From Monomorium pharaonis (lineage: Eukaryota; Arthropoda; Insecta; Hymenoptera; Formicidae): a stretch of 64,000 nucleotides of DNA. Under the pieces are notes generated by a model. That model searched no databases, was not told where the DNA came from, and worked only from the letters and a program-made list of their open reading frames with translations. Both the position numbers and the translations under genes were made by a program. The DNA lies in NCBI RefSeq assembly GCF_013373865.1, contig NC_050467.1, forward strand, positions 39,727,132-39,791,131. Direction: 5' to 3'. This document shows, piece after piece, positions 1 through 11,175 of this stretch (its first letter is position 1; the number at the start of each line of letters is the position of its first letter).

Positions 1-666
1 GTGATACGTGTTTTTTGCGCGAGAAACTTTCATTCGGCATGGCGGGAGTGTCGGCAAGGCTGTAACCGAGGATCCCCCTGCTTGGCAATTCGTTAAAGGA
101 CATGTTGGTAAGTCGTGCATGCTGTACGAGCGCCAAGTGAAATTATTGACGCGCAACCACTCGAAAACGAGCGCGGGTAATCGCGTTCAACGTAAAAGTG
201 TCTTAGGACCTCCCTTCCTTCCTCCCTCCTCCTCCGGATCTTCTCCGCCGCTTTCCAAGAAGGTGCATACCAGACGTCGCCCTCTGAAACTTATAATGAA
301 GAAAACCCTCGAGAGAGAGAGACGCCCGTGTACAGAGGCCGACGATATAAAATCATTAAAGGAACCGTGCAAGTATTCTTCCCCTCCGTCGCCGCCACCG
401 ACATTCCCGACCCTCCCTTCCTCCTCCCGTCTTCTCTCACGAGAGCGAGTTGATATTCAAAGTGTCCCTCTCGTTTTAGCCGAATGGATGGCACTTTGAC
501 TCGTCCCCGCGATAACATCTAACGTTTAATTGCATTCGAGTCCGCCGCCGGATATAACTTTACTACCGGAAATTAACGAACTTTGACTATCGACCCCGCC
601 CGCACGTACGCAAGCAAGCACCGCACGGTCGTACATTTAAAGCTAAAAGAGAAGGAGAGAGCGATC

Positions 667-690
667 GAGAGAGAGAGAGAGAGAGAGAGA
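667..690 (+). repeat. (GA)n microsatellite
   Basis: Uninterrupted GA dinucleotides flanked by GATCG on the left and TCGCTCGCG on the right. It accounts for the Arg/Glu-rich frame that crosses it. Confidence 0.95.
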
Positions 691-990
691 TCGCTCGCGC
701 GTCCGCTATTAGCCGATCGGGCGAGACCGTCGCGTAGACCGATAATTAATATCCCGATGTTTAAGGTGAGCAGCGCGCGCCGGGGCAGAGAGTTGGAGTT
801 ATTACCGCTTATGCAATGCAATACCGTGCGCCAGAGAGCACGCGTGCACCGAAGATTTCTAACATTTCGTGTACCTCGCGCCGCTCGCTGCAGCACTCTC
901 GGCCGCTTATTTCCGATTCCTCGCGATCGATCGTCCGGCGACGGATGCGTCTTCAATTTTAGACTTCCCGGGCGAATCGAAAGGGAAGGG

Positions 991-1010
991 AAGAGAGAGA
1001 GAGAGAGAGA
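991..1010 (+). repeat. (GA)n microsatellite
   Basis: About ten GA units after AAGGGAAGGG. Confidence 0.95.
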
Positions 1011-1383
1011 TCGAGGGCTACCACTCGCCCCCGGGCGTTTAAGAAGACACGCCGGGTCCGAGCGATCAACTGCCGCCGCGCACGGCAAAAAGAAGAAGCG
1101 TCTCTATCTTCTTTCCCCCGAGAGCTACCTACCTACAAAAATTGCAAGATATCCCGCGAGCGCGTCACTCGTCGACAGGGTCTTGTCGACCGAGATACGG
1201 TCCACCCGTATCGTTCCCAAGATCGGCGGCGGCGCGCAGCATCACCGCGAGCGGTGAGGCTTCGGCGCGCGGTTCGAACTTATCGGACACCCGATGGGCA
1301 CGGCCGGGGCCCGAAATAATTGCCCGCAGTGAAATATAAATGATACCAAGATTGTGGATCGTCCAGGATGAGCGAACTCGAGA

Positions 1384-1406
1384 GGGGGAGGGAGGGGGAG
1401 GGGGGG
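1384..1406 (+). repeat. G-quadruplex motif
   Basis: Four G runs (5, 3, 5 and 7 G) separated by single A residues meet the canonical G3+/short-loop pattern with the shortest possible loops. A GGA purine tract (about 1434-1459) follows. Confidence 0.9.
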
Positions 1407-1510
1407 TAAGACGGGGTTTGGACGAAACGCGGTAAGGGAGAGGAGGAGGAGGAGAGGACGGGTTACGCGGGCGCGCCACGGCGTCGTCGGTGCGCACCTT
1501 CGTGCTGGCG

Positions 1511-1542
1511 TGTGCGTGCGTGCGTGCGTGCGTGCGTGCGTG
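1511..1542 (+). repeat. (TGCG)n microsatellite
   Basis: About eight TGCG/TGTG units of alternating purine-pyrimidine, a Z-DNA-prone composition. Confidence 0.93.
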
Positions 1543-2100
1543 GTCCGTCGACCGGCTACTTGGTACGCGAGACGTACGCGCACGTAATTGCGTGCCCGTC
1601 CTGAAATTATTCATCTCCCCGACCACGGCTGATCCCAGGCGCGCACACACGTTGGTCCGCGGCACCAACGGAGCCCCAGCCCCAGCGGTATGATAATGCA
1701 TAGAAGTGCCAGTCATTATACCTATACGTACCCGGTGTATCCAGCGCCCATCCTACCTACTCGGTACGTAGATTACACCACCTCGAGTCCTCCTCCCCGT
1801 GCATCCCCCCCTCATCGCAAACCCGCCCAGTGACTGCTTTGCCCCCCCATCGAGAGTTGCATACACACACGCGGTATACGTGCGGTGCAACACGCGCGAA
1901 TTACACCTACCTATCTGCCTCCGACCGATACGCGCGCGATGCACCACGACGCGCGCTGCGTGTAAGCCTAGGCGTGAACGCATCTATCCCGTATCCGTAT
2001 ACGCACGGCGCGAGAGCATTAGAGATATTGCGAGTTAACCGAGAAAACCGAGGAAAATTGGATTTCCAAGTGACATGCGACCGCTAGAGAGAAGACGTGG

Positions 2101-3050
2101 CCGCCTGATGCAAGATAATGCGTTTCATACTTTTTGCAAATTGTTTTTTAGAAAAGCTTTTCTTTTTAGAGAGGGATGAGAGATTAGTAGTTGTCGACAT
2201 CAAAGCGCGCGTCATTAAACAGTTGAAAAAACATCTGAAGCTGCTGGCCAGCTAAATTTCGTCGTCTTCCCTTTTTACCATTTATCTATAATAAAAAAGA
2301 GATAAGCACGTGAGAGAGCGTTCGGATTTCATCTCGCAAAATTACACTTACTCCAATTTCGAGGAGGGCGCTTTGTTATTAACTCACTCGAATTTAAAGA
2401 TATCTTCAGGTAGAGATTCGTTGTTAACCCTTCCGGCATAGCAGAAATGTACACAGCGACGTTAGTTTTGGGTCATTAAAAGTCGTTTAGGATAATATCT
2501 GGATGATTCGTTTTTAACCTGGGTACTTTTTCGAGCAATTTATCTCGTATTTTCGCGGGCCTTTTGACTGCATGGTTGTCAAAAATGAATATTCCAGTAT
2601 CCTCTGATCTACCGAATATCCGATGGGTTACGAGGTTTTGTGCAATGCCAGAAGCAATTTAAATTTGAACGTCATTAACAGAAGCAACATATATTCAACC
2701 ACATTCGTTCCTGTGTAACACGACTATCATCAGAGTTGCTGGTGAATAATTTTAGTTATAAATTATTATTCAAATACATGTAGAAAAAAAATTTTACAAT
2801 TAAAAATTTAATATTTAAGATTTAATTTTTTTCAATTTATATAAATATTGTAAATAAATATCTCGCAATCCCTTTGCGAGAACACTAATAACCAAAATAA
2901 TATATTGCGATGTAAATGTTATTAAATTATAAGGAATCGTTACGGTCTTTTTTACGTTACAATGCATGTATGTATGACTGGAAATATTATGTCTTTCAAA
3001 TATCAACGTTCTTTTTCCCGAGAGTATCCTAGTCCGAGTCAACAAGAAAT
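2101..3050. other. AT-rich stretch
   Basis: AT-rich DNA with A/T homopolymers up to about 9 nt. Nothing gene-like or repetitive is seen. Confidence 0.6.
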
Positions 3051-3454
3051 AAACTCTTGGTTCATTGCGATGGAAAATCACACCAGGAACGCCATTACGT
3101 CGTAAAAGAAATCTCGATCATAAGGGAGAGAGGGAGAGAGAACATAAGGCCTTCGCGGAACGGAAGTTCACCCGATTCGCGATATCCGACGCCGCGTGGT
3201 CCCTCCTTTCCCTTTCTCGTCCGCTTTGTTTCTGGAGCCCCGAAGATAATGAGCACAATTACGGCGGGGTTTTTGTTCTAGAAATTACACAGTAGAGTGT
3301 GCGGATGCATGTCTGTGGCTGATTGCTATACCCCCGCCGTCCCCTCGGCGCGATACCAACGCGTTACGCGCACGTTCGTGTGTTGCGTGCGTGTTCGTGT
3401 ACCTGTTGCAATGTCCGCGTGAGCGCGAAAGAGTCGCGGCGAGGATCGAGGACC

Positions 3455-3497
3455 TCGCGCGCGCGCGTTTGTGTGCGTGTGTGCGCGTATGTGAATG
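3455..3497 (+). repeat. CG/TG alternating tract
   Basis: A CG run of about 12 bp passes into TG/CG alternation with few breaks; a strong Z-DNA-type composition. Confidence 0.85.
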
Positions 3498-3698
3498 CGT
3501 CCGTGCGTGAACCACCACGTTTGTGCGGAGAAGTCGAAAGGACGAAGTTGGTAGCGCGGGGCCCGGAGAAGTGGGGACAGGGACACGGAGTAAGCTCTAA
3601 TTGCATTCAATAAAGCAAATAATAGCAAGCTCATTAGAGCAGAGAGAGGAGCTGGCGAGTTGACCGCGGCTCGTACGCCAACCTGCCTACGCTCGGAC

Positions 3699-3762
3699 GA
3701 AGGAAGAAAAGGAGGAGGAAAGAAGAGGAGGAGAAGGAGGAGGAGAAGAAGAAGAAAGAGGA
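3699..3762 (+). repeat. 64-nt uninterrupted polypurine run
   Basis: Only A and G for 64 bases, mostly GGA and GAA triplets. It explains the Leu/Ser/Phe-rich frames on the opposite strand. A second purine-rich segment follows to about 3850. Confidence 0.93.
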
Positions 3763-4372
3763 CGTGCAGGCGCGGAGGATAAGGCCGCATCGTTGAAGAA
3801 GGAAGGAGATGTCACGGGGAGAAAGAGGAGAGGAGAGGAGAAACCGGGCAGAAACCGGCGGTTCTCGTGCCGTCGTATCGTCGCGAGAACCACGGTCCAA
3901 TGTCATTTATTGTCCGCGGCGGACGCGCTGGTTCGCCGGACGCTAACGTACCCCCGGCTCCCTCCGCGGATTTGCCCGCTTCATATGAATGGGCCATAGC
4001 CATGCAACCTTCGCGTCCTTCGTTAAGTATTTATCCCCGTTTATTATTATTCGGTCGTATCCCTCGATCCCCGTGCGTACTGGTTCATATAGATGCCCCG
4101 CGTTCACCACGGCACATCGGCGAAGTGTTATCGATGAGTAACGCTTTGCACGCCCGTCGTTTCCCTAAGAGTCGCAGCGATCAGCGCGATTTCCCCCCCT
4201 CCGTTTCTCTGGAATTCACTCTGGAAATTACAATTGCACGGTGTTAAGACGCGACCTGTTGCTGTGGCTAATAACGCGAGCCTGGGTCCCCTCGTTATGC
4301 AAAATAGGCCCTGAAGTGTCCCCTTCTGCAGTTTAATTTCTGAAGTTTGTACTTAATTAGTAGCGTCTCACG

Positions 4373-4422
4373 AGTAGCTTTGATAAAGTAACCAAGGATT
4401 AGTTCTTTTTATCAAAGTTATT
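4373..4422. repeat. Inverted repeat / hairpin, 10-bp perfect core
   Basis: CTTTGATAAA at 4378-4387 is the exact reverse complement of TTTATCAAAG at 4408-4417. Allowing G-U pairs, the stem extends outward to about 15 bp (4373 with 4422), and AAC/GTT can pair inside the loop. The foldback is about 50 nt, shorter than a typical animal pre-microRNA. It lies in an AT-rich gap. Confidence 0.6.
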
Positions 4423-4943
4423 AAAAACAGAAGATATTTTGTAAGCGACTCGTGACAATTAGTAGACAGTGCTTGATAACGACTAATTTCCATATTACAT
4501 TTATATATTTTAAATATTTTAAATGTACTAACCGCGTTTCGACCGTCAGACTATCATCAAAAGGAACAATACAGCCGTTAAAAGTCTCGCATGAAATCCG
4601 CGGCAGTTCGCAGGCGCCAACATTGACAAATCTGCTCTCCGCCCGACGATCCATCTTCAGGCGCTCTTTCACTTATTCGCCTTCGTTAAGCGTGACTTTG
4701 ACTATGTTAATTCATCAATCCACGGCGTAGCATTGGTATGTGAAAATTAATATACAGCGTTCTCGATACGAACGATAAATTAATCAATTTTGTATCGATT
4801 AATTTCTTGCTTCCTCGCCCAAATCTAACGAGCGAAACGGTTTCTATATGGCCTCACGTGTAGCAGGGCACGCGTCTCTGGGAAAGACGAACGACGGACC
4901 ATCGACGAAGGGCTCTACCGAGCGGACGATCATTGAGAAGGTA

Positions 4944-4971
4944 GGGTAGATCGGGGGGGAGGGGTGGAGGG
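4944..4971 (+). repeat. G-quadruplex motif
   Basis: G runs of 3, 7, 4 and 3 separated by 6, 1 and 4 nt fit the G3+N1-7 pattern. It lies in a GC-rich block between two AT-rich gaps. Confidence 0.85.
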
Positions 4972-6962
4972 CAGCCGGAGGAGAATCGTCCGCCCCCGAG
5001 ACGCGAGTAAACGCCGGTAAGAATGGCGATTCGGCTAATGTATTCCGCGGATGTGCGCGCTCATTATTCAGCGATAATTAATTGACGGCTATAAATAAGC
5101 GGCGCGTCCGGGCACCGCATAAATAAATGGTTCGCGCGCTGTGGAATGGTAATGGTGACTTTGACGGACCGTTTAAACTGGAATAAAGCAGGGTAACTCG
5201 TTTCCCCCGGGCACTCCCCGGGTCCGGGTCTGCCCATCGCATGGTAACGAATATAACTCACCTGCCATGCCGCGCCGCGCCGCAGCATAGCGACTGTTCG
5301 AGGGACTCTTGTGGCCCTTGCGGCCTGGTACTGACCCACAGATATTTACTCCTCCGGGACTGTCTTAAACACGCTCCCCGAGATCCTGGCCTTCTCGTTT
5401 CATTCGCCGCGAATCGCCGTGTCCCGAGGGATCGCACATATCAACCGATTATATTGTTTTAAAGTGGCTGTACCATTTTCTTGTCTACAATCTTGCCTAA
5501 ATTACAAAAGAGTAGAGCACGTATGGCTATTTTTACGTTACAACTGTTGCTATTTACGTATCAATGACGGATAGAAATGTATATAAACATATGATTTTGT
5601 ATCTGCTGTTACCACATCAAAAGGATGATTAAAATATTTGATTATAGTAAAATTTTATTGTAAAAGAAAATTTTTTAAAGATTATAATTCCTAATATAAT
5701 ATCTATTATTATACAACTATTTGCTTTAAACACTGATTAACTTTAACAAATGATAAAAAATAAGATTTTTTTAATTGTATGACTCTTAACGTAATATTTA
5801 GTATTATAAAACTAATAACTTAATTTGAACGTAAAATACTTTTTTTTTCAAATTAATATACAAATGTTAAATACTATTTGCTTTTTTATATTTGCTATTC
5901 AACATATTTCAGATAACGTTCTTTATAGATATATTTTCTTAATAATTATTTTTATAGAATTCGTTTCAATTTTTTTCTCAGATCTGGTAAACTAATACGA
6001 TAATATGTACCATATTAATTTTCGAGCTTGGTAATGGCCAGTGGCTTCTTTCCTCGTTGACGCCCACAATGCGTTGTACAATGCACGATTAATTTTGTTC
6101 ATAACAAGCTCTGACGATGTTTCAATCTTTACGTTAATGTTCGCTACTGACAAAGTAGTTGGCTTACGTGATAGTCGAAAAACTATCACGTGTTTTTAGA
6201 TTTGCATAAAAAAATAATCAAACAATCTTTTTAAAAGATATGCAAGGGCGCATATATTAAACATGGCATAAAGCATGGATTATGATTCAATGAGACGCTT
6301 TATGCGACGTAAACTCTACCTTTGGTATCACGAATGAAAAGAGAAAATCAGATTACGGAATGCACTTGCCTTAATGTTGCTGTTAAGACCCTCGATGTCA
6401 CGTTCGAGTAAGGCGACTCGCGCAGCGTGGCAGCGTTATCGTAATATTTGAAACCAATTCTAACGACATAGTCACACATGACGCAGCCGTAGCATCTCTC
6501 GCCAAGGTTAGATAAAAAAGACGACGGCAATGACGAAAGTGTCGTTGAACCAACAACGCGCGGCCAAAGAGGTAATTCTCGAGTTCTTACGACAGGTAGC
6601 TGGGTATGCGACAGGCAACAAAGTCCAGAGCCTCGGGTCGTAATTGCCTCGGCGGCGCCATTATTATTTCATAGCGCTTGTATCTGAAGTAAGGACCCGG
6701 CGGCGAAATTACAGAGTTTCCACGCAACGGATCTCGATATGTAGAGGAGCGCTCTAGTTCTCGAGAGCCTATACTTTGAGGGGGAGAGGGGGGAGGGAGG
6801 AAGCGATCCCCCATCGAATGAATATAAATCCGTGACAATATATGCCGCGCTTGCCGCACGACGAGATACAGGCAAGCATCTTGCAGTTAATGCAAGTTAA
6901 TGCGCCGATGCGCGTGCGAGGGACGAGCTCGATTATTAGAATTCAGAAAGCGACCGTGCCGT

Positions 6963-6982
6963 GGCGTGGCATGGCGTGGCGT
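6963..6982 (+). repeat. Pentamer GGCRT x4
   Basis: Four tandem pentamers, GGCGT-GGCAT-GGCGT-GGCGT. A second short duplication, AGTTAATGC twice, lies at 6885-6903. Confidence 0.8.
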
Positions 6983-7798
6983 CCCTTACCTCGCGTATTA
7001 TTCTTCTTGTTCAAGTGAAACATCCCGATCGAGATATCGTTAAAGCGAAGATCATTCCGCGGGTCCTTTTAATTGGACGCGCCGCTGCGTCGCGTCGCAA
7101 CCGTCCCGGCCCAACTTTTACTGCCGCGCGCATGCAAAAGGCCGGCCGTTTGCGACGAGAGAAATAATACAATGAATCGAAGAGCGTTTATCGGACGGCA
7201 TCTCTCCGGCGAACACGGAATCCCGTCTAATAACCATCCTGGCCGATCGACATTGTTATGGGGCGGTCATTAGAGGCCGCGTCCCAGTGGCACCCAAAAA
7301 ACGCGGGACGCGCCGTCGTTTAACGGCCCTTACGCCGTCGGGCCTCATCGGCGCGTACTTATCTCAAGGGACTTGAAAATCCGGTCGCATTAAGATATCT
7401 ATCGGAACAACGGATGTGCGCCATTAAACTTTTACTTTATTTAGTGCTCGGAGGAGAACCGCGGTCCCCGTGCCGCAGTTCTCCAGAAAGGAAGAGAGAC
7501 GGGGAAAAGGAGGCGGGGAGAGAAAGGCAGAGGGGAGAATGACGGGCTCGCGTACTCAGGTCCGCGCGCCCTGCTACGTCGGCGACGACTCCTCTTCGCG
7601 TTGCGCGCGATTGTCCCGCAACGTATAATTATTACTTATACGTTTGCCGCCTAATGACCGCCTCTCTCTCGCGGGGACACCGTTTAGAATTGCTAATGTT
7701 CCCGCGTTGTCGTCAATGGGCAGTAAAGCGCATGTGAATCTAGCCACCTAACTAATTGGATGCATCACGATTAACAAAAGGTGTGCATGCGATTAACT

Positions 7799-7820
7799 GA
7801 GAGAGAGAGAGAGAGAGAGA
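7799..7820 (+). repeat. (GA)n microsatellite
   Basis: Eleven GA units, then TAAAGAGAGA. Confidence 0.95.
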
Positions 7821-8118
7821 TAAAGAGAGATTCGAACAAAAATTTACGACTCTCGTCGGACTTTCGTTTCGGCGATTTTCAGTACATCGAATGGAAAGTA
7901 CCCGAGTACCGCGCGAACATTAACACTTACGACTATTACGGCACAGCAGCACAGTGATCAAAATCGACGAAACGGGCGCTATTCTTACCGCCCTTTCTAC
8001 ATAAGCGATTGTTAACTGGTTATTTCCTACGGTCGTGAAGCCGGATGGTTTAAGTAGAGAGTTACGACTTTGAAGCTCGTTATGCATGCATAGGCGCGAG
8101 CATAAAACATTGGAATTG

Positions 8119-8173
8119 CGCGAGCAAGCAAACGAACGAACAAACGAGTGAGCGAGCGAACACGAGCGAACAG
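8119..8173 (+). repeat. Imperfect GAGC/GAAC tetranucleotide tract
   Basis: Interleaved GCGA, GCAA, ACGA and ACAA tetramers. Related tracts occur at 26331, 47821 and 60174. Confidence 0.85.
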
Positions 8174-8870
8174 CACGCTGGTTTCGATTCGTCGTCGCAT
8201 ATCGGCGCGTCCCTTAATCTTTTCTTTTTTTTTTCTCTCTCTCTGTCCTCGGAGACGACCCAGTGACACGGCGATGACGCTCTTGGCGTTAATCGTGCCC
8301 TCTCTTTCGCGAAGGCGAGAAACGCCTCGCGGCTACGGTCCTCGGTGCAGAAAGCCGCGCACCGTTCGTCGCGTCGGCGAGGGCGACGACGGGCGTCGTT
8401 ATTCGCGCTGATTTAGTTGAAGGCTGCGGATTTACGGATCTACCCTTGCTGTGGCACGCGGTACGTATACGACGGGCCGCGCCGAGCCCTTTCTCGTTAG
8501 CCGCCTACATTATATTACCCATCGAGCGGCATACATCATTCCCTCTTTATGTAAGTATCTATAACGGCCCGAGAAACATTTGCAGCTCTCGCTCCGCGCA
8601 AGGGAACGAAACGGAACAGCGCGGCTGGATACGCGAACGGTGCGCCCGCGTGGGCTGGGCCGGAGTGTGGTGCCGGTGCAGCGGTGCGGGTGAACCGTTC
8701 GTGACCGCCGCGCCGCCGCGGAATTGATGTACTGCGTCCGGGGAACAATGCCTCGTACCGGCATGCGACCAGTGCCGCGTTGCGGTGCGATCTCTTGGAC
8801 CGCGCCCGGCCGCGTTGCGGAGACGCCTACGTCCTCCGAAAATTAAGGACACTCGAAGCGAGTGTCTGAC

Positions 8871-10790
8871 AAATGTAATATATGAAAGCTTAATGGTCGG
8901 TTACATGTAGTGTAAATTAACGAGCGGAGGAGTTGTCAACAACTTTCTCGTTTTCCCAGTCCAACTATCTAGCTGTATTACATAATTACAAACTTGTTTC
9001 TATCGTACAAATTAGATTTCCGAATTTCCTAAGAGTTTTGGATCAGTAAAGAAGTTTGCTGTAACGTTAACTTAATTTTTTTTTATTGGTGACTATTCTT
9101 GGAATAATACGTTTTTTTTCTTTTTAATCAACTAACACACATATTTATTAAGAAAAACGCATTTGATTAGATACCACCTTTAAAATTAAATGAGAAATTA
9201 TATTCATTTACGTTCATAGGCGGGAACACATTTACCACGAGCATCGTATACATTCGACGGTGCATTGTTGCATGTTAGTCAAGATGTTATCGACACCCTT
9301 GACGTTGTCGTGAATTGTAAGATACTGCCGTTGCAGTCCACGAGTGGAAACGAAGAAGATCGGAGAAACCCATTGCCATGTAAAATATATACGCTCTTCC
9401 TGATTTTCTACCCAGTCGATTATCTTGGCACTGCCGTCGTGCACAAAGTAATTGTCTCTGCTCGAGTCCAATCAACCGATATTTAATGAAACGTCCAATT
9501 GCTCTCAATTTGACATCCATTTCGCAAACGAATTGTCATTGTTTGCGGTATTAGATCGCGCGAACAATTAATAATGGAATTTTTTTTAATATAAATATTA
9601 AAAGCAATGGAACAAAATGAATATTATAAGTATCACAAAATCGTGGACTCGTAAGAAGTAACTTTTTCTCACATTTATCAATTGTCAAAATAAATTTAAG
9701 TTCAACAAGCAACTTAATTAAAGTAACATGTTAAACTAGAATGAAAAAAATGTATTCGATAATCTTACGTAATCTACGAACGCTTGGAGCGTGAAATCAA
9801 CGTCATAAAAGCTTTGGAAAGTATAACCTAGAGCATCGATTCCATCAGATGCATTAGCCATTACTCGAGGCGTTTACGTGACGTCCGTTATCTCATTATA
9901 CATCGCGGATTGTCAAGAGTGAAAACGCACGAAGATAAGTCGTCGGAACGATATCGGCTAGAGCGACAAACTCGGGAACAAAAACGTTGCCTCATATCTC
10001 CCCAGCAAGACGAACGTGAATAGCAGGAGGGTTTATTCCTCGGCCAGGAAGTGGAATCCTCAAGCACAAACCGTCCGTCGTTGCGTCGGAAATTTATCGT
10101 CGAGCACGAAACGCGTCTTATTGCAAGAGACGTACTCGGGGACGACAACAACGAATAGGTACTTAAGTCCTATAAGACGCTCGGCCCGAGAACAAGCGTG
10201 GATTCTACCGGTTCTTAATAATTGTACGCCGGCCCCTCTCGCGGGATTGCGAAGCTTATCTCCGGCGAAACGCTTCAAAAGCCAGTCGGCAACACGGCAA
10301 TACCGGGATAGTCTTTTGCATACCACTGGCCGATACACTCTGGAGATGTACGGCTCGACGAGACGACAAAGCTATCCTGAATGTGTTGGCGCTTTTTCAG
10401 CACGTCCTTTGATAACGTACGACTGTATAATTATTTTACATATGCTATAATTATACCGAATCACAAAAATCACAAATCCTTCATTATCCAGTAATTTAGT
10501 TTTTTTTTTAATTAATATTTTCCGTCGACTAGTCAGTGGCGTCGTGTTGTGCAATTCTTAACATACACCGTTACATACACGTGTCATAACGCTCGTTAAT
10601 CATTCATAAATAGCTATTAACAAGCAGCTTATTAATATCCCACACACAACTATTACCAACTTGACCGCGTCAAGACAAACTGAAAATTACGCTGTAATAA
10701 TGTTATTCACATCACGCGCGCACGAGCCGAACAGTTACGTATCACGACCTCATTAATCGCCGATCAATTAGATAAAGCGCGCCATGGCAA
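8871..10790. other. AT-rich stretch with a GC islet
   Basis: AT-rich except 9780-10400. The 144-codon frame at 10016-10450 starts with GTG and has no early Met, so as a stand-alone gene it is not credible. Confidence 0.55.
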
Positions 10791-10933
10791 ACTATCCTTG
10801 GTGAGCAATCCCGCCGCGTAAGACCGACAGAATCGACAGTTCATGGACGGCAATATTTTTGTCCTGCTCGCGCGGGGGCCTAATCGCATCAGTCACGAGA
10901 CGAAGGACCTTTTAACCATGAAGCCCTCTCAGG

Positions 10934-11103
10934 TTGGAGAACGAGATAGAACAGTCGGCCGGGGACGCGGAAGAGTAAAGAGAGAAAACACAGTGAGGAC
11001 GGGAGAGAAAGGAGGCGTAAGAACGAAAAGAAAGAGAGAAAGAGAGGAGAAGGGCGAGAGAGACGGCGGAAGACAAGAGAGCAGAGGAGAGCTACGAGAG
11101 AGT
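10934..11103 (+). repeat. Purine-rich block, about 170 bp
   Basis: Mostly GA/GGA/GAAA with scattered C and T. It yields a long Arg/Glu/Lys-rich plus-strand frame (10843-11475) that I do not accept as coding. Confidence 0.8.
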
Positions 11104-11151
11104 CCCGGTCCGCTTGACAGTGAGGTGTCGGGTGGTCGGAGACCGGCTTGC

Positions 11152-11175
11152 TGTCAGCTTGTCAGCCTGTCAGCC
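11152..11175 (+). repeat. Octamer TGTCAGCY x3
   Basis: TGTCAGCT is followed by two copies of TGTCAGCC directly in tandem, just downstream of the polypurine block at 10934-11103. Confidence 0.85.

Larger units (their letters stand above)
1..2100. other. GC-rich block, no convincing gene
   Basis: CpG-rich DNA with two GA arrays, a G-quadruplex and a TGCG array. The frames here (for example 583-1257) are Arg/Glu-rich and run through the GA repeats, so I read none as coding. Confidence 0.6.
3051..4250. other. GC-rich block with skewed tracts
   Basis: Holds the CG/TG tract and the 64-nt polypurine run. Overlapping frames of 60-155 codons on both strands all cross low-complexity sequence. Confidence 0.6.
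4251..6500. other. AT-GC-AT alternation, no gene seen
   Basis: An AT-rich gap with the 4373 hairpin, a GC island (4850-5460) with a G-quadruplex, then about 1 kb of AT-rich DNA. No frame over about 90 codons. Confidence 0.6.
6501..8870. other. GC-rich block
   Basis: CpG-rich sequence with a pentamer repeat, a GA array and a tetranucleotide tract. A donor-like GTAAGT at 8550 has no convincing frame upstream. Confidence 0.55.

Noticed and set aside
583..1257. 224-codon plus-strand frame
   Set aside because: Arg/Glu-rich because it reads through two GA arrays; no domain or splice support.
8964..8980. ATCTAGCTGTAT resembling the 3' half of miR-9a
   Set aside because: The miR-9 seed is absent and no complementary arm is nearby.
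9260..9285. GTGCATTGT resembling miR-33 seed
   Set aside because: Sequence diverges after nine bases and the downstream arm does not pair.
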